Assembly (NCBI RefSeq): GCF_003347635.1
Contig: NZ_QDFY01000011.1
Span: 82,245-146,244 of the forward strand
Length of the DNA stretch: 64,000 nucleotides
Direction: 5' to 3'
Origin: Sphingosinicella terrae
GTDB taxonomy: Bacteria; Pseudomonadota; Alphaproteobacteria; Sphingomonadales; Sphingomonadaceae
Numbering within the stretch: the stretch's first letter is position 1; every line of letters begins with the position of its first letter. Below are positions 53,654-62,011 of the stretch, piece after piece. The position numbers and the translations under genes are program-made. The notes below the pieces were generated by a model that was not told the DNA's origin, did not search any database, and was given only the letters and a program-made list of their open reading frames with translations.

Positions 53654-54445
53654 ATGCTGAAAATAATTCGCACGGCCGCGCTTGCGGCGTCGCTCGCGCT
53701 CATTCCCGGCGCGGCCCTCGTCCAGCACTCGGCCGGTGTCGCCAGCGCTTCCTCGGTCTCCGCCAGGGCCCAGAACGGGGTCCATCTCGACCGGACCGGG
53801 CTGCAGGACAGCCGCGCCGTTTCCCGCCCGGCGACGACGCCGGCGCCCGACGCCCGCGAGGCGCTGCACGAATCCACCCACACCCGCGATCCCAGCCTCG
53901 CGCCCGGCCAGACCTGGCGCGACTATCAGGCCTGGCTGTCGCGTTCGCCCGCTCATCGCGGCGAGGTCGCCGCCTTCCGCGCCCGCCTGGCCGCCGAGGG
54001 CGTCGAGCATGTCGTCCCGGTCTGGCAGCTGATCCGCACCTCCTCCTCCTGGCGCCAGTGCGCGTCGGAGCCGTTCGAGGTCGCCCCCGCCGACAAGTGG
54101 GACCATATCGTCCGCACCCTGAAGTTCGTCCGCGACGAGGTGGTGCCGGCGATCGGCCCGGTCGAGGCGCTCTCCGCCTATCGCAACGAGCAGCTCAACC
54201 GCTGCTCCGCCGGCGCCCCGCGCAGCGCCCACCGCCACTTCCACGCGCTCGATCTCACCCCAGTCCGCGCTGAGGTCACCCGCGCGACCATGATCCGCAC
54301 CGTCTGCAGCGCCCACGGCCAGCGCGGCCGCGACTACGACACCGGCCTCGGCTTCTACAGCGGCCTTCGCTTCCACGTCGATTCGAGCGGCTACCGCCGC
54401 TGGGGCCCCAACGGCCGCGGCGCCACCAGCCCCTGCATCGCCTGA
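53654..54445 (+). CDS. Exported M15-type peptidase-like protein, paralogue
   Basis: A 263-residue secreted paralogue of the protein at 52292. A signal peptide (LAASLALIPGAALVQHSAG) and a variable linker of about 60 residues precede the shared domain: TWRDYQAWLSRSPAHRGEV, VWQLIRTSSSWRQC, ALSAYRNEQLNRC, the zinc-site segment RSAHRHFHALDLT and RFHVDSSGYRRWG. H and D ligands are kept. The two cysteines in the middle and the final SPCIA match its paralogue. The gene pair is a tandem duplication that has diverged greatly. Confidence 0.82.
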   Translation: MLKIIRTAALAASLALIPGAALVQHSAGVASASSVSARAQNGVHLDRTGLQDSRAVSRPATTPAPDAREALHESTHTRDPSLAPGQTWRDYQAWLSRSPAHRGEVAAFRARLAAEGVEHVVPVWQLIRTSSSWRQCASEPFEVAPADKWDHIVRTLKFVRDEVVPAIGPVEALSAYRNEQLNRCSAGAPRSAHRHFHALDLTPVRAEVTRATMIRTVCSAHGQRGRDYDTGLGFYSGLRFHVDSSGYRRWGPNGRGATSPCIA

Positions 54446-54494
54446 CCTTCCGAATTCGTCCTCACGGACCTGTATCTGTAAGCTTCGAGTACCG

Positions 54495-54518
54495 AACGGC
54501 GCCGGAAACGGCGCCGTT
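54495..54518 (+). terminator. Hairpin after the second M15 gene
   Basis: AACGGCGCC pairs with GGCGCCGTT around GGAAAC, then CTGCATT. It lies 50 bp after the stop. The stem is strong but the T-run is poor. The rest of the 650-bp spacer 54446-55095 holds repeats and no gene. Confidence 0.55.
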
Positions 54519-54708
54519 CTGCATTCCGGACCAGTCCGGCCGCGTCGCCGGACCCGGCATCGGCGACGCCTGAGGATCCGCGCGAAGGCGCGGGGGCGCG
54601 GAGATGCCCTGGGCGGGAAAAGCGGCCACATCCCGCGGGCGCGCTTGCCCTCCACGCCCTCCCGATTCATCCCATGCGAAGCCGCGAAGCCGGGCTCACA
54701 ACCTCTTC

Positions 54709-54795
54709 GTCATCCTGGCGAAAAGCCAGGATCTCTCTTCCTTTTCATCGCGGCCTTCAGGCATTGAGATCCCAGCGTCCGCCGCGACGACGAGG
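54709..54795. repeat. REP-like palindromic repeat, copy 2
   Basis: Same order as copy 1 at 53231: CGTCATCCTGGCGAAAAGCCAGG, a variable middle, then GGCATTGAGATCCCAGCG. The right-hand hairpin is degraded. Confidence 0.65.
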
Positions 54796-54824
54796 AGGGC
54801 GGCCGCCGCCACCGACCTCGCACC

Positions 54825-54938
54825 CTCTGCGTCTTTGCGTCTTTGCGTGCGCCCAAACGGCGCCCCCGCCACACCCTTGTCCGATCGCTCTCGAATGTCG
54901 CCCCGCCGCGCACCCTTCGCGCCTTCGCGGCTTCGCGT
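54825..54938. repeat. TTCGCG-type short tandem repeats, copies 3 and 4
   Basis: CTCTGCGTCTTTGCGTCTTTGCGT at 54825-54848 and TTCGCGCCTTCGCGGCTTCGCGT at 54916-54938, 67 bp apart. They belong to the family at 52162 and 53481. Confidence 0.55.
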
Positions 54939-55095
54939 GCCCAAAAACCCACGTCCCCGCTTGGCGCCTAGCCGGCCGCCACCGCCACCCCTCTCCGCGC
55001 CTCCTCGCGATCCAACTTCCTTTCCGATCCATGCCCCACGCCCGCAGCAGCGGGTCCTTCCGTCCCCACCGCCGCAATGCTAGGGCGCGCGCGCC

Positions 55096-56916
55096 ATGAC
55101 CGACCTCGCCAAGATCCGCAATTTCAGCATCATCGCCCATATCGATCATGGCAAGTCGACGCTCGCCGACCGCCTGATCCAGCTCACCGGCGGCCTCACC
55201 GAACGGGAGATGTCGGCGCAGGTGCTCGACAATATGGACATCGAGCGCGAGCGCGGCATCACCATCAAGGCCCAGACGGTCCGCCTCGACTACAAGGCGC
55301 AGGACGGCGAGAGCTACGTCCTCAACCTGATGGACACGCCCGGCCATGTCGACTTCGCCTATGAGGTGAGCCGCAGCCTCGCCGCCTGCGAGGGCGCCCT
55401 GCTCGTCGTCGACGCCGCCCAGGGCGTCGAGGCGCAGACCCTCGCCAACGTCTACCAGTCGATCGAGCACGACCATGAGATCGTGCCGGTGATCAACAAG
55501 ATCGATCTTCCCGCCGCCGACGTCGACAAGGTGAAGAAGGAGATAGAGGACATTGTCGGCCTTCCCGCCGACGATGCCGTCCTCACCAGCGCCAAGACCG
55601 GCATCGGCATCGCCGAGGTGCTGGAGGCGATCGTCACCCGCATCCCGCCGCCCAAGGGCGACCGCGAGGCGCCGCTGAAGGCGATGCTCGTCGATTCCTG
55701 GTACGATCCCTATCTCGGCGTGGTCATCCTGGTGCGCGTCATCGACGGCGCGATCCGCAAGGGCCAGAACGTCAAGTTCATGGCCGGCGGCACCACCCAC
55801 CTGGTCGACCGCGTCGGCGCCTTCCGCCCGAAGATCGAGCAGCTCGCCGAGCTGACGACCGGCGAGATCGGCTTCATCACCGCCCAGATCAAGGACATCA
55901 GCGAGACCCGCGTCGGCGACACCATCACCGACGTGCGCCGTCCCGCCGCCGAGGCGCTGCCCGGCTTCAAGCTCGTCCAGCCGGTCGTCTTCTGCGGCCT
56001 CTTCCCGGTCGACGCCGCCGATTTCGAGAAGCTGCGCGAATCGATCTCCAAGCTGCGCCTCAACGACGCCAGCTTCAGCTTCGAGATGGAGACCAGCGCG
56101 GCCTTGGGCTTCGGCTTCCGCTGCGGCTTCCTCGGCCTCCTCCACCTCGAGATCATCCAGGAGCGGCTCACCCGCGAATATGATCTCGACCTCATCACCA
56201 CCGCGCCGAGCGTCGTCTACAAGATCCACCTCACCAAGGCGGCCGGCGAGGCGGCGGCGCGCACGATCGAGCTCCACAATCCCGCCGACATGCCCGATCC
56301 CAACCGGATCGAGAGCATCGAGGAGCCGTGGATCGAGGCGACCATCTACGTCCCCGACGAATATCTCGGGCCGATCCTCAAGCTCTGCCAGGACCGCCGC
56401 GGCATCCAGAAGAACCTCACCTACGTCGCCGGCCGCGCGCAGCTCACCTACGAGCTGCCGCTGAACGAGGTCGTGTTCGACTTCTACGATCGGCTGAAGT
56501 CGATCAGCCGCGGCTATGCCAGCTTCGACTATCACCAGATCGGCCACCGCGAGGGCGACCTCGTCAAGATGAGCATCCTCGTCAACAACGAGCCGGTCGA
56601 CGCACTCAGCATGATCGTCCACCGCGCCGCCGCCGAGGCGAGGGGCCGCCACATGTGCGAGCGCCTCAAGGACCTCATCCCCCGCCACCTCTTCAAGATC
56701 CCCATCCAGGCCGCGATCGGCGGCAAGGTCATCGCCAGAGAGACGATCGCCGCGCTGAGGAAGGACGTCACGGCGAAGTGCTATGGCGGCGACATCAGCC
56801 GGAAGCGCAAGCTTCTGGAAAAGCAAAAGGAAGGCAAGAAGCGCATGCGCGAGTACGGATCGGTCTCGATTCCTCAAGAAGCCTTCATCGCCGCGCTCCG
56901 AATGGGAGAGGAATGA
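55096..56916 (+). CDS. lepA: Elongation factor 4 (LepA)
   Basis: Ribosomal GTPase that acts on stalled or back-translocating ribosomes. The 606-residue protein has the G1 loop [14 protein letters not shown] near residue 15, [27 protein letters not shown] and SAKTGIGI, the EF-G-like domains, and the LepA-specific C-terminal part ending [20 protein letters not shown]. The gene is complete. Its stop codon lies inside a perfect 22-bp palindrome, and a diverged copy of its last 25 codons follows at 57054. Confidence 0.97.
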   Translation: MTDLAKIRNFSIIAHIDHGKSTLADRLIQLTGGLTEREMSAQVLDNMDIERERGITIKAQTVRLDYKAQDGESYVLNLMDTPGHVDFAYEVSRSLAACEGALLVVDAAQGVEAQTLANVYQSIEHDHEIVPVINKIDLPAADVDKVKKEIEDIVGLPADDAVLTSAKTGIGIAEVLEAIVTRIPPPKGDREAPLKAMLVDSWYDPYLGVVILVRVIDGAIRKGQNVKFMAGGTTHLVDRVGAFRPKIEQLAELTTGEIGFITAQIKDISETRVGDTITDVRRPAAEALPGFKLVQPVVFCGLFPVDAADFEKLRESISKLRLNDASFSFEMETSAALGFGFRCGFLGLLHLEIIQERLTREYDLDLITTAPSVVYKIHLTKAAGEAAARTIELHNPADMPDPNRIESIEEPWIEATIYVPDEYLGPILKLCQDRRGIQKNLTYVAGRAQLTYELPLNEVVFDFYDRLKSISRGYASFDYHQIGHREGDLVKMSILVNNEPVDALSMIVHRAAAEARGRHMCERLKDLIPRHLFKIPIQAAIGGKVIARETIAALRKDVTAKCYGGDISRKRKLLEKQKEGKKRMREYGSVSIPQEAFIAALRMGEE

Positions 56917-57049
56917 GGCTTGCCTCATTCCTCATGCCTTCCTTTTTCAATCTGCTGGAGAAGCACGAAGTGACGAGTGCTTGATGCGGGGCATCAAGCA
57001 GAACGAAGTCACGAGCGGCCCTCGATCCGGGGGATCGAGGAAGCCGCTC
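56910..57049. repeat. Cluster of three perfect hairpins after lepA
   Basis: Hairpin 1 (56910-56931): GGAATGAGGC/GCCTCATTCC, containing the lepA stop. Hairpin 2 (56978-57000): TGCTTGATGC, loop GGG, GCATCAAGCA. Hairpin 3 (57013-57049): 7-bp outer stem GAGCGGC/GCCGCTC and 9-bp inner stem CCTCGATCC/GGATCGAGG around GGG. ACGAAGTGACGAG and ACGAAGTCACGAG precede hairpins 2 and 3. Two stems share a GGG apex with differing stem sequence, as do hairpins in element A. Termination or a mobile palindrome are both possible. Confidence 0.75.
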
Positions 57050-57053
57050 TCAT

Positions 57054-57128
57054 GGGAAGAAAAGGATGCGGGAATATGGGAGCGTGAGCATCCCGCAGGA
57101 GGCGTTCATTGCGGCGCTGCGGATGGGG
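57054..57128 (+). pseudogene. lepA: Duplicate of the lepA 3' end
   Basis: Encodes [20 protein letters not shown] and the following ALRMG, identical to the end of LepA over 25 residues, while every nucleotide difference from the functional copy is synonymous. It has no start and continues into unrelated sequence. This is a relic of a second lepA allele, left by insertion at the gene's 3' end or by recombination with related DNA. Confidence 0.85.
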
Positions 57129-57356
57129 GGGAGGAGTAGCGCGGGCTCGAGGGCGTGAGCAAGGATATCGACGATTGGCTGGAAGCGTCCTAAGCGAAGC
57201 GCATGTGACAGCCCCGCGGTGCAATGCGTCTCGTTCGGCTCATCTCGCGCCCCGGTTGCCTCACGCAGCCGGCGCCGCGCGCTTGACCTGTTCGGCCGGA
57301 ATCAGGCCCTGCAATCTCCGGTGGGCTTCCGACCCTTATCCCGAGAAAACGCGAAG

Positions 57357-57397
57357 TTGTGCACAGCTTACCCCCACCATTCTGACGATTGTCCACA
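57357..57397 (+). other. Two DnaA-box-like 9-mers
   Basis: TTGTGCACA (57357-57365) and TTGTCCACA (57389-57397) in the same orientation, 23 bp apart, in the 330-bp gene-free spacer (57130-57461) after the lepA relic. Both fit relaxed DnaA consensus. There is no AT-rich unwinding region or replication gene beside them, so an origin is not claimed. Confidence 0.25.
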
Positions 57398-57461
57398 GGG
57401 CGGCATCGCCAGTCGGAGTTAAGTCGCGCATCACTCTGGATGAACATGGGGCGCACATCGG

Positions 57462-57899
57462 ATGAGCGTGTACAAGCAGATCACTAAGGTTGGCCTCGCG
57501 GCGGTCGAGCGGGGGCGGCTGCTGGTCGTGCGCAAGCGCGGGGCCCCCTCATTCATCCTTCCAGGTGGCAAGCCGGAGGTGGGCGAGGATCACCTTGCCG
57601 CGTTGACCCGCGAGTTGGCAGAGGAATTGGGATGCAGGGTACTTCATCCCGCGTTTGAGGGCCGCTTTGCGGATCGGGCGGCAGATCTGGCAAATACCGA
57701 AGTGGTCGTTCTCCTCTACTCAGGAGCGCTCGAGGGGACACCGGTTCCCCAGGCCGAGATCGATGAAATGGCGTGGATTGACGTCGCCTTTCCCGGCGAT
57801 CTCATACTTGCACCGAGTATCACAAATCAAATTCTCCCGTATTTGCGCGGACAACATGGCCGCGACGCTGGCTCATTCCACCAGATGAGCCTTAGCTAG
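57462..57899 (+). CDS. Nudix hydrolase
   Basis: A 145-residue Nudix protein with a canonical box, GGKPEVGEDHLAALTRELAEELG, here read as G-x5-E-x7-REL-x-EELG. The preceding LLVVRKRGAPSFILPGG fits nucleotide- or sugar-nucleotide pyrophosphatases. Substrate is unknown. It converges with and overlaps the end of the kinase-like gene by 27 bp. AT-richer codons than the dcw or lepA genes suggest recent acquisition with the rest of the cassette. Confidence 0.88.
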   Translation: MSVYKQITKVGLAAVERGRLLVVRKRGAPSFILPGGKPEVGEDHLAALTRELAEELGCRVLHPAFEGRFADRAADLANTEVVVLLYSGALEGTPVPQAEIDEMAWIDVAFPGDLILAPSITNQILPYLRGQHGRDAGSFHQMSLS

Positions 57900-58424
57900 G
57901 CGGGCAAGGCTTGTTTCTAGATCAGCAATGTCGCCATCATTGACGATCGTGAAGTCGGCGGCATTGAGGACCTTATCCATGCGCAGCGTCTCAGTCTCAT
58001 AGGCATCCCGCCTGATGAGATCGTGGACCGAGAGGGGCCGCTCGGGACGCACCGCCAGGCGTGTTGCGCGGAGCTCGAACTTGGTCTGAAGAGCGAGAAT
58101 CACGAGCGTCCCGCCGAAGCGCGCGCGATAGTATTCGGCTTCCTCAATATTGCAGATCGCGTCGATCAGCACCCTGGGCGCGACTTGCAGTCTTGCGCGC
58201 AGATCGGGCTCCGCGATCTTTGCGAGCGCGGCCATCCCATCCTTCTCCCGCAGGTCATCGCGGGCGCGCCGTTCATTCTGCGGGCCCGCCTCAAGCCCAA
58301 GCCGTGCGACCTCCCGCGTGACGATCCCGCCAGCGTAATGATAATCGCCTACCCCGATCGAGGCGAGATGGCGCAAGGCCGTGGACTTGCCGGCGCCTGC
58401 AAAGCCGGCCGCGGCGATCAGCAC
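57873..58424 (-). CDS. P-loop kinase-like protein (AAA/dephospho-CoA kinase fold)
   Basis: A 183-residue P-loop NTPase. Walker A is GFAGAGKSTALRHL at residues 7-20; later VLIDAICNIEEAEYYRARFG and LALQTKFELRATRLA have the helical pattern of nucleotide or CoA kinases. DLIRRDAYE and NAADFTIVNDGD near the end match the CoaE-like group. The substrate cannot be assigned. It starts 2 bp after the stop of the ASCH gene. Confidence 0.8.
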   Translation of the reverse strand: MLIAAAGFAGAGKSTALRHLASIGVGDYHYAGGIVTREVARLGLEAGPQNERRARDDLREKDGMAALAKIAEPDLRARLQVAPRVLIDAICNIEEAEYYRARFGGTLVILALQTKFELRATRLAVRPERPLSVHDLIRRDAYETETLRMDKVLNAADFTIVNDGDIADLETSLARLAKAHLVE

Positions 58425-58426
58425 GC

Positions 58427-58762
58427 TCAGGCGTCAGGCACGAGCATGATCGAGAGGATGCAGAAATCGCCATGCAGTGCCTGATCCGACAGTGCGCACG
58501 GCTCCTTGGCCGAGGTAATATAGCTGATCTCGACCGTCTGGCTTCTGCCGGTGTACTCCTCGGATTGCGGACAGAACTCGCGCAGCACCATCCGGTCGCC
58601 GATCCGGAAGTCGCGATCGCCGGCCCGCCTCAAGTCATGGCGCTTGCGACCTTCGATGATCGGTCCGAAGAACTTCGGCCAGCATTTGAGCTCGTGGACG
58701 ATCGGCCCCCGCTCATGGGTCTTCCGAGCGGGATGCTCGCGATGTGCAGCAAGGTTGGTCAT
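58427..58762 (-). CDS. ASCH/DUF3850 domain protein
   Basis: A 111-residue protein of the PUA-like ASCH superfamily, DUF3850 type: IVHELKCWPKFFGPIIEGRK, LRRAGDRDFRIGDRMVLREF, then EYTGRSQTVEISYITSAKEP and FCILSI. The family occurs often in phages and mobile elements and probably binds RNA or modified nucleotides. ATG 58762 fits the family start; longer readings lie antisense to nothing useful. It lies between the FAD protein and the kinase on one strand. Confidence 0.85.
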   Translation of the reverse strand: MTNLAAHREHPARKTHERGPIVHELKCWPKFFGPIIEGRKRHDLRRAGDRDFRIGDRMVLREFCPQSEEYTGRSQTVEISYITSAKEPCALSDQALHGDFCILSIMLVPDA

Positions 58763-58790
58763 GATACGTTCCAAGATAGAGCCAGAGTGG

Positions 58791-60959
58791 TCAATTGGCC
58801 AGCGGCGTGAGGTCAGAGTGGTCGAAGTTGAGGACAAACGGCCGGTCCAGCGCCGGGGGCGTCGCCTCGACAAGCGCCAGCTTGCCCGAGACCCCAGGAT
58901 CGAGTGGCTCGGCCGGATCCGTGGCGGAGCGTATCCCAAGAAGAGCCGTGTTCTCGATCCGATGCAGCACCGCCTTGCTCGCAGACCTGGCTGCATCGAC
59001 TGCCCGGCGCAGGACCTCACCCAGCTTGGCGAGCTGCTGCTCGCTGAGGTTGAAGCCGTCATCGCGGCTGTCGAAATAGAGGATCGCGCAAACGGGGCTT
59101 GGCGCATAGTAGCAGTCCTCGGGCTGCAGGATCGGCATGGCCGCGACGAACTGCACATCCTTCGCCATCTCCCGTGAGGCGTCGTCGAGCTTAAGCCTTT
59201 TCATCGCTCGATCGAGATCACGCCGCGCAACTTTTGGCGCGCTGCGGACGGTTCGCCGCGTTCGATAGGCTTGGCCGATCGTAGCATTGTCGGCCGGGAA
59301 GGTGCGCGCGATCGTCGGCTCCTTGTCGAGTGGGCCGACGCCGACGTAGTTGCACGCCTGTTGCAGCAATACCTCCCCATGTATGTCGATGACGCGGTGG
59401 ATGGTCAGCCGAAGATGCGATGTTCTGGGCTTCAAGGCCAGTAGATGGCCGGCGATCGCTCCGGCGACCGATGCAGCGAGCAGTGCGGTCGGTCCGGGCA
59501 GATATTCCTTGCGCGCGACCGCCCGCGCCGCGTTGCCCAGCTTCCGATATTCGCTAACGCGCCCTGGATAGCCAAAATAGCCGCCGGGGAACGCGGCCTC
59601 CGAAGGCTGTCGCCACGCCATGCAGCGATCAGCCTCCCAGGCTTGTTCGATCGGCCCGAACAGGCGATCGGGCAGCAGCCGCTGCAGCTGGCTCAGCCGA
59701 TCGGTCCCGTGGCGCCGGACGATGAAGGGCTCAGTGATGTTGAAGCGCTTCGCCACCTCCTCGGTCTTGCCGCACGCTGGGGTGAAGCCGCCGCATCGAT
59801 AGAGCAAATAAACCAGCAGTGCGTTCTGGAAGGAGGTCTTAAGGATGTCGGGCCCGAGCAGCTCGCCGATGCTGCGCACGTGCAATGTCTGGAGCACGAC
59901 ATGCGTGTCCCGACGAAGGCGCTGAACCAGCGCGTCTCTTGCCGCCGACATCTGCCGGCCGGCCGGCGTACCCGATCCGATCAGCTCGTCGAAAGCTTCA
60001 TAGAGCGAGAAGTCGCTGTCCTCGAGGAAACGCTTGCGCAAGGTTCGAAGTTCATCGACAAGCTCGGGGCGGCCGCCGAAGAGCTCGCTCAATATCCGGT
60101 CTTGGCGAAACTGTGAGATCTTGAGGCGCAAAAGATCGATCATCGCGCCGTCGCCCTGGCCCGACACAAGATAGGTCGAGGCATGCTGCTCCAGCCCCGG
60201 CTGCGCCAAGACCTCATTGCGCCAATATGAGCGAGCGCTATTCTCCGTGCCAAAGCCGACCGCGACCACGATGATGTCGAATAGCGCCGATTGCCCTTGC
60301 GCCTCAGGAGCTCTCGGGTTTGCGCGGCCAGATTGCGGATAGCGCCGCTCGCCGACCCACTCGATCAGCGCGACATCCTTGTCCTGATCTCTCAGCTGAA
60401 GGTGGCGCGTGTTGCACCATAGCTGGATCGGCACCTTTTGCGGCGGGTCCCGAACCACGTCGTGCCACGCCGCCAGTACCTGGACCACCACGTCGGACGC
60501 CCTGGCGGCGGTCCAGTTGAGGATGGGCAGCGCCGCCGACCCGGCCTCGCTTCCTTCCGCGGGCCAGTCGTAGATATGGGGGTGAAGCCAGCGGGTATCG
60601 CTACCTTGCTGCAGTGGAAGCAAGGTATCGCGCTCCTCGAAGATCTTGATGCTGCATTGGCAGCCCTTCTTAATCAGGGCGGCTGCGAAGGTTAGGCCTG
60701 CAAATCCACCGCCTAGCACAGCAATTCGGGAACGCTTCTGCGCCGCCTCCATTGGCAGCCGGCCGCTTTCGATCAGCGCCCAAGCGAGATTGAGCGCCCG
60801 GCGTTGTTGGGTCAGAACGGTAACGCGATCGTCAAAGTTTCCGATCGAAAAGATCTGCGGTCGATCTGCGAGTTGATGCTGCTTGAGTAGACTCTCGGCA
60901 CGCGCCCGATCATCGCTGACTGACGCATCCGCTGAACTTCCCGCAGCACGCACGGTCAA
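58791..60959 (-). CDS. FAD/NAD(P)-binding protein with GAF-like C-terminal domain
   Basis: A 722-residue protein. An N-terminal helix bundle precedes the dinucleotide loop AVLGGGFAGLTFAAALIKKG near residue 80, KIFEERDTLLPLQQGSDTRW, HIYDWPAEGS and the second Rossmann motif DIIVVAVGFGTENSAR. After a long helical middle, residues about 600-690 look like a GAF sensor (VQFVAAMPILQPEDCYYAPS, CAILYFDSRDDGFNLSEQQL). Function unknown; redox or nucleotide sensing is inferred. The TTG start has GGAGGGGGG upstream and overlaps the preceding small ORF stop by 4 bp. Confidence 0.8.
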   Translation of the reverse strand: MTVRAAGSSADASVSDDRARAESLLKQHQLADRPQIFSIGNFDDRVTVLTQQRRALNLAWALIESGRLPMEAAQKRSRIAVLGGGFAGLTFAAALIKKGCQCSIKIFEERDTLLPLQQGSDTRWLHPHIYDWPAEGSEAGSAALPILNWTAARASDVVVQVLAAWHDVVRDPPQKVPIQLWCNTRHLQLRDQDKDVALIEWVGERRYPQSGRANPRAPEAQGQSALFDIIVVAVGFGTENSARSYWRNEVLAQPGLEQHASTYLVSGQGDGAMIDLLRLKISQFRQDRILSELFGGRPELVDELRTLRKRFLEDSDFSLYEAFDELIGSGTPAGRQMSAARDALVQRLRRDTHVVLQTLHVRSIGELLGPDILKTSFQNALLVYLLYRCGGFTPACGKTEEVAKRFNITEPFIVRRHGTDRLSQLQRLLPDRLFGPIEQAWEADRCMAWRQPSEAAFPGGYFGYPGRVSEYRKLGNAARAVARKEYLPGPTALLAASVAGAIAGHLLALKPRTSHLRLTIHRVIDIHGEVLLQQACNYVGVGPLDKEPTIARTFPADNATIGQAYRTRRTVRSAPKVARRDLDRAMKRLKLDDASREMAKDVQFVAAMPILQPEDCYYAPSPVCAILYFDSRDDGFNLSEQQLAKLGEVLRRAVDAARSASKAVLHRIENTALLGIRSATDPAEPLDPGVSGKLALVEATPPALDRPFVLNFDHSDLTPLAN

Positions 60960-61192
60960 ATTCCCCCCTCCCCACCAGCTGAGTGCAATTTGCCCGACTT
61001 TCTGAGACGATCAAGCGCCTCTATCGCCACATTCGGCCAGGTCAGGCGGTCGATGAAGAGCCTTGATCGACCTGGTCCTTCCTGCGAATCCTCGCGTTCC
61101 GGCCGCGGCGAAAGCCGCTTTCGGAACCCGCGATTGTACCCAATGGGTGTGGCCAGGATTAATCCGCCCGGAAAAGTCGTTCGTGTCATCAA
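60956..61192 (-). CDS. Possible small ORF coupled to the FAD protein
   Basis: A 78-codon frame starting ATGATG at 61192 and ending TTTGA so that its stop overlaps the TTG start of the large FAD protein. Product begins MMTRTTFPGGLILATP; no motif is recognised. The overlap pattern favours translation, but there is no clear ribosome site. If not real, 60960-61374 is a 415-bp spacer holding the promoter of the minus-strand operon. Confidence 0.35.
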   Translation of the reverse strand: MMTRTTFPGGLILATPIGYNRGFRKRLSPRPEREDSQEGPGRSRLFIDRLTWPNVAIEALDRLRKSGKLHSAGGEGGI

Positions 61193-61374
61193 TGTCTTAG
61201 AAAGCTAACTGTAGCCATATCGCTTCCTGCCGCCCCAGCCAGTCTCTTGTAAGCCCACCGCTAATTTGAATTGCAGGAATCTCCTGCTCCACTCCCCATG
61301 CGTTCCACATCTAATGCTGATCAAGAGCTCGCGTTAATCCGCAGGTCGCGGTAGAAGGCGCGCGGGGGACAAGC

Positions 61375-62004
61375 ATGCAAGATCAAGCACCAGCGCCAAT
61401 AGATGCCGCGCTCTTGCAAGCGCTCGCCATCTCTACCAGCCACGGCCTCCCCATCACCGCCCGCAGCCTAACCCGCCGCGAATATATCGGCGCCGAGCGC
61501 AAGGCCTGGGACTTCGTCCTCGGCGTCCCCGCCTTCCTCCTCTTCCTCTGGCCCTTCTATTCGGCCTTCGAGCTCGACTTCGACTTTGCCTTCCGCTTCG
61601 GCCCGTGGATGATCGGGGCCGCCTTGATCCTCTGGGCCATCCTCTTCTTCGCCCGGCGCCGCGCCGGGCGGGGCTATGTCGATCCGCGCACCAAGGTCGA
61701 GGTGGCGGAGATCGGGATCACCTTCACCGAGCCGGGCCGGCGCGAGCTCGTCTCCTGGCCGGCGGCGTCGCTGATGATGGCCGAGACCCTCCACCGCGGC
61801 GACTATTTCCACGGCCTGCGGCTCGACAGCCCGCTCGGCCCGATCCGGCTCGACAATAGCCACTTCAAATGGGGCCGCACCGCCGCCGCCTTGCTCTACG
61901 GCCAATGCGTCGCCGCCGGCGCCTGTCCGGCACCGCCGAGGGCGGAGGCGGTGAACGCGGGTGCGGGTGAGGGTGCCTTGATCGGCGCCCAGGCCGCGGA
62001 GTAG
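61375..62004 (+). CDS. YcxB-like membrane protein
   Basis: A 209-residue protein with a cytoplasmic N-terminus (LPITARSLTRREYIG), two membrane helices (FVLGVPAFLLFLWPFYSAF and WMIGAALILWAILFFA), then a beta-rich domain: KVEVAEIGITFTEPGRRELV, HRGDYFHGLRLDSPLGPIRL. This layout is that of the YcxB-like family, which has no known function. A paralogue lies at 62919. Confidence 0.72.
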   Translation: MQDQAPAPIDAALLQALAISTSHGLPITARSLTRREYIGAERKAWDFVLGVPAFLLFLWPFYSAFELDFDFAFRFGPWMIGAALILWAILFFARRRAGRGYVDPRTKVEVAEIGITFTEPGRRELVSWPAASLMMAETLHRGDYFHGLRLDSPLGPIRLDNSHFKWGRTAAALLYGQCVAAGACPAPPRAEAVNAGAGEGALIGAQAAE

Positions 62005-62011
62005 CTGAGAC

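Noticed and set aside
53231..54795. A CRISPR array, suggested by repeated short motifs in the spacers.
   Set aside because: Repeat units are palindromic and irregularly spaced, with no uniform repeats and spacers and no cas genes.
57001..61374. A complete integrative element bounded by att sites.
   Set aside because: No integrase or recombinase gene and no convincing direct repeat at the right end; only the lepA tail duplication supports insertion.
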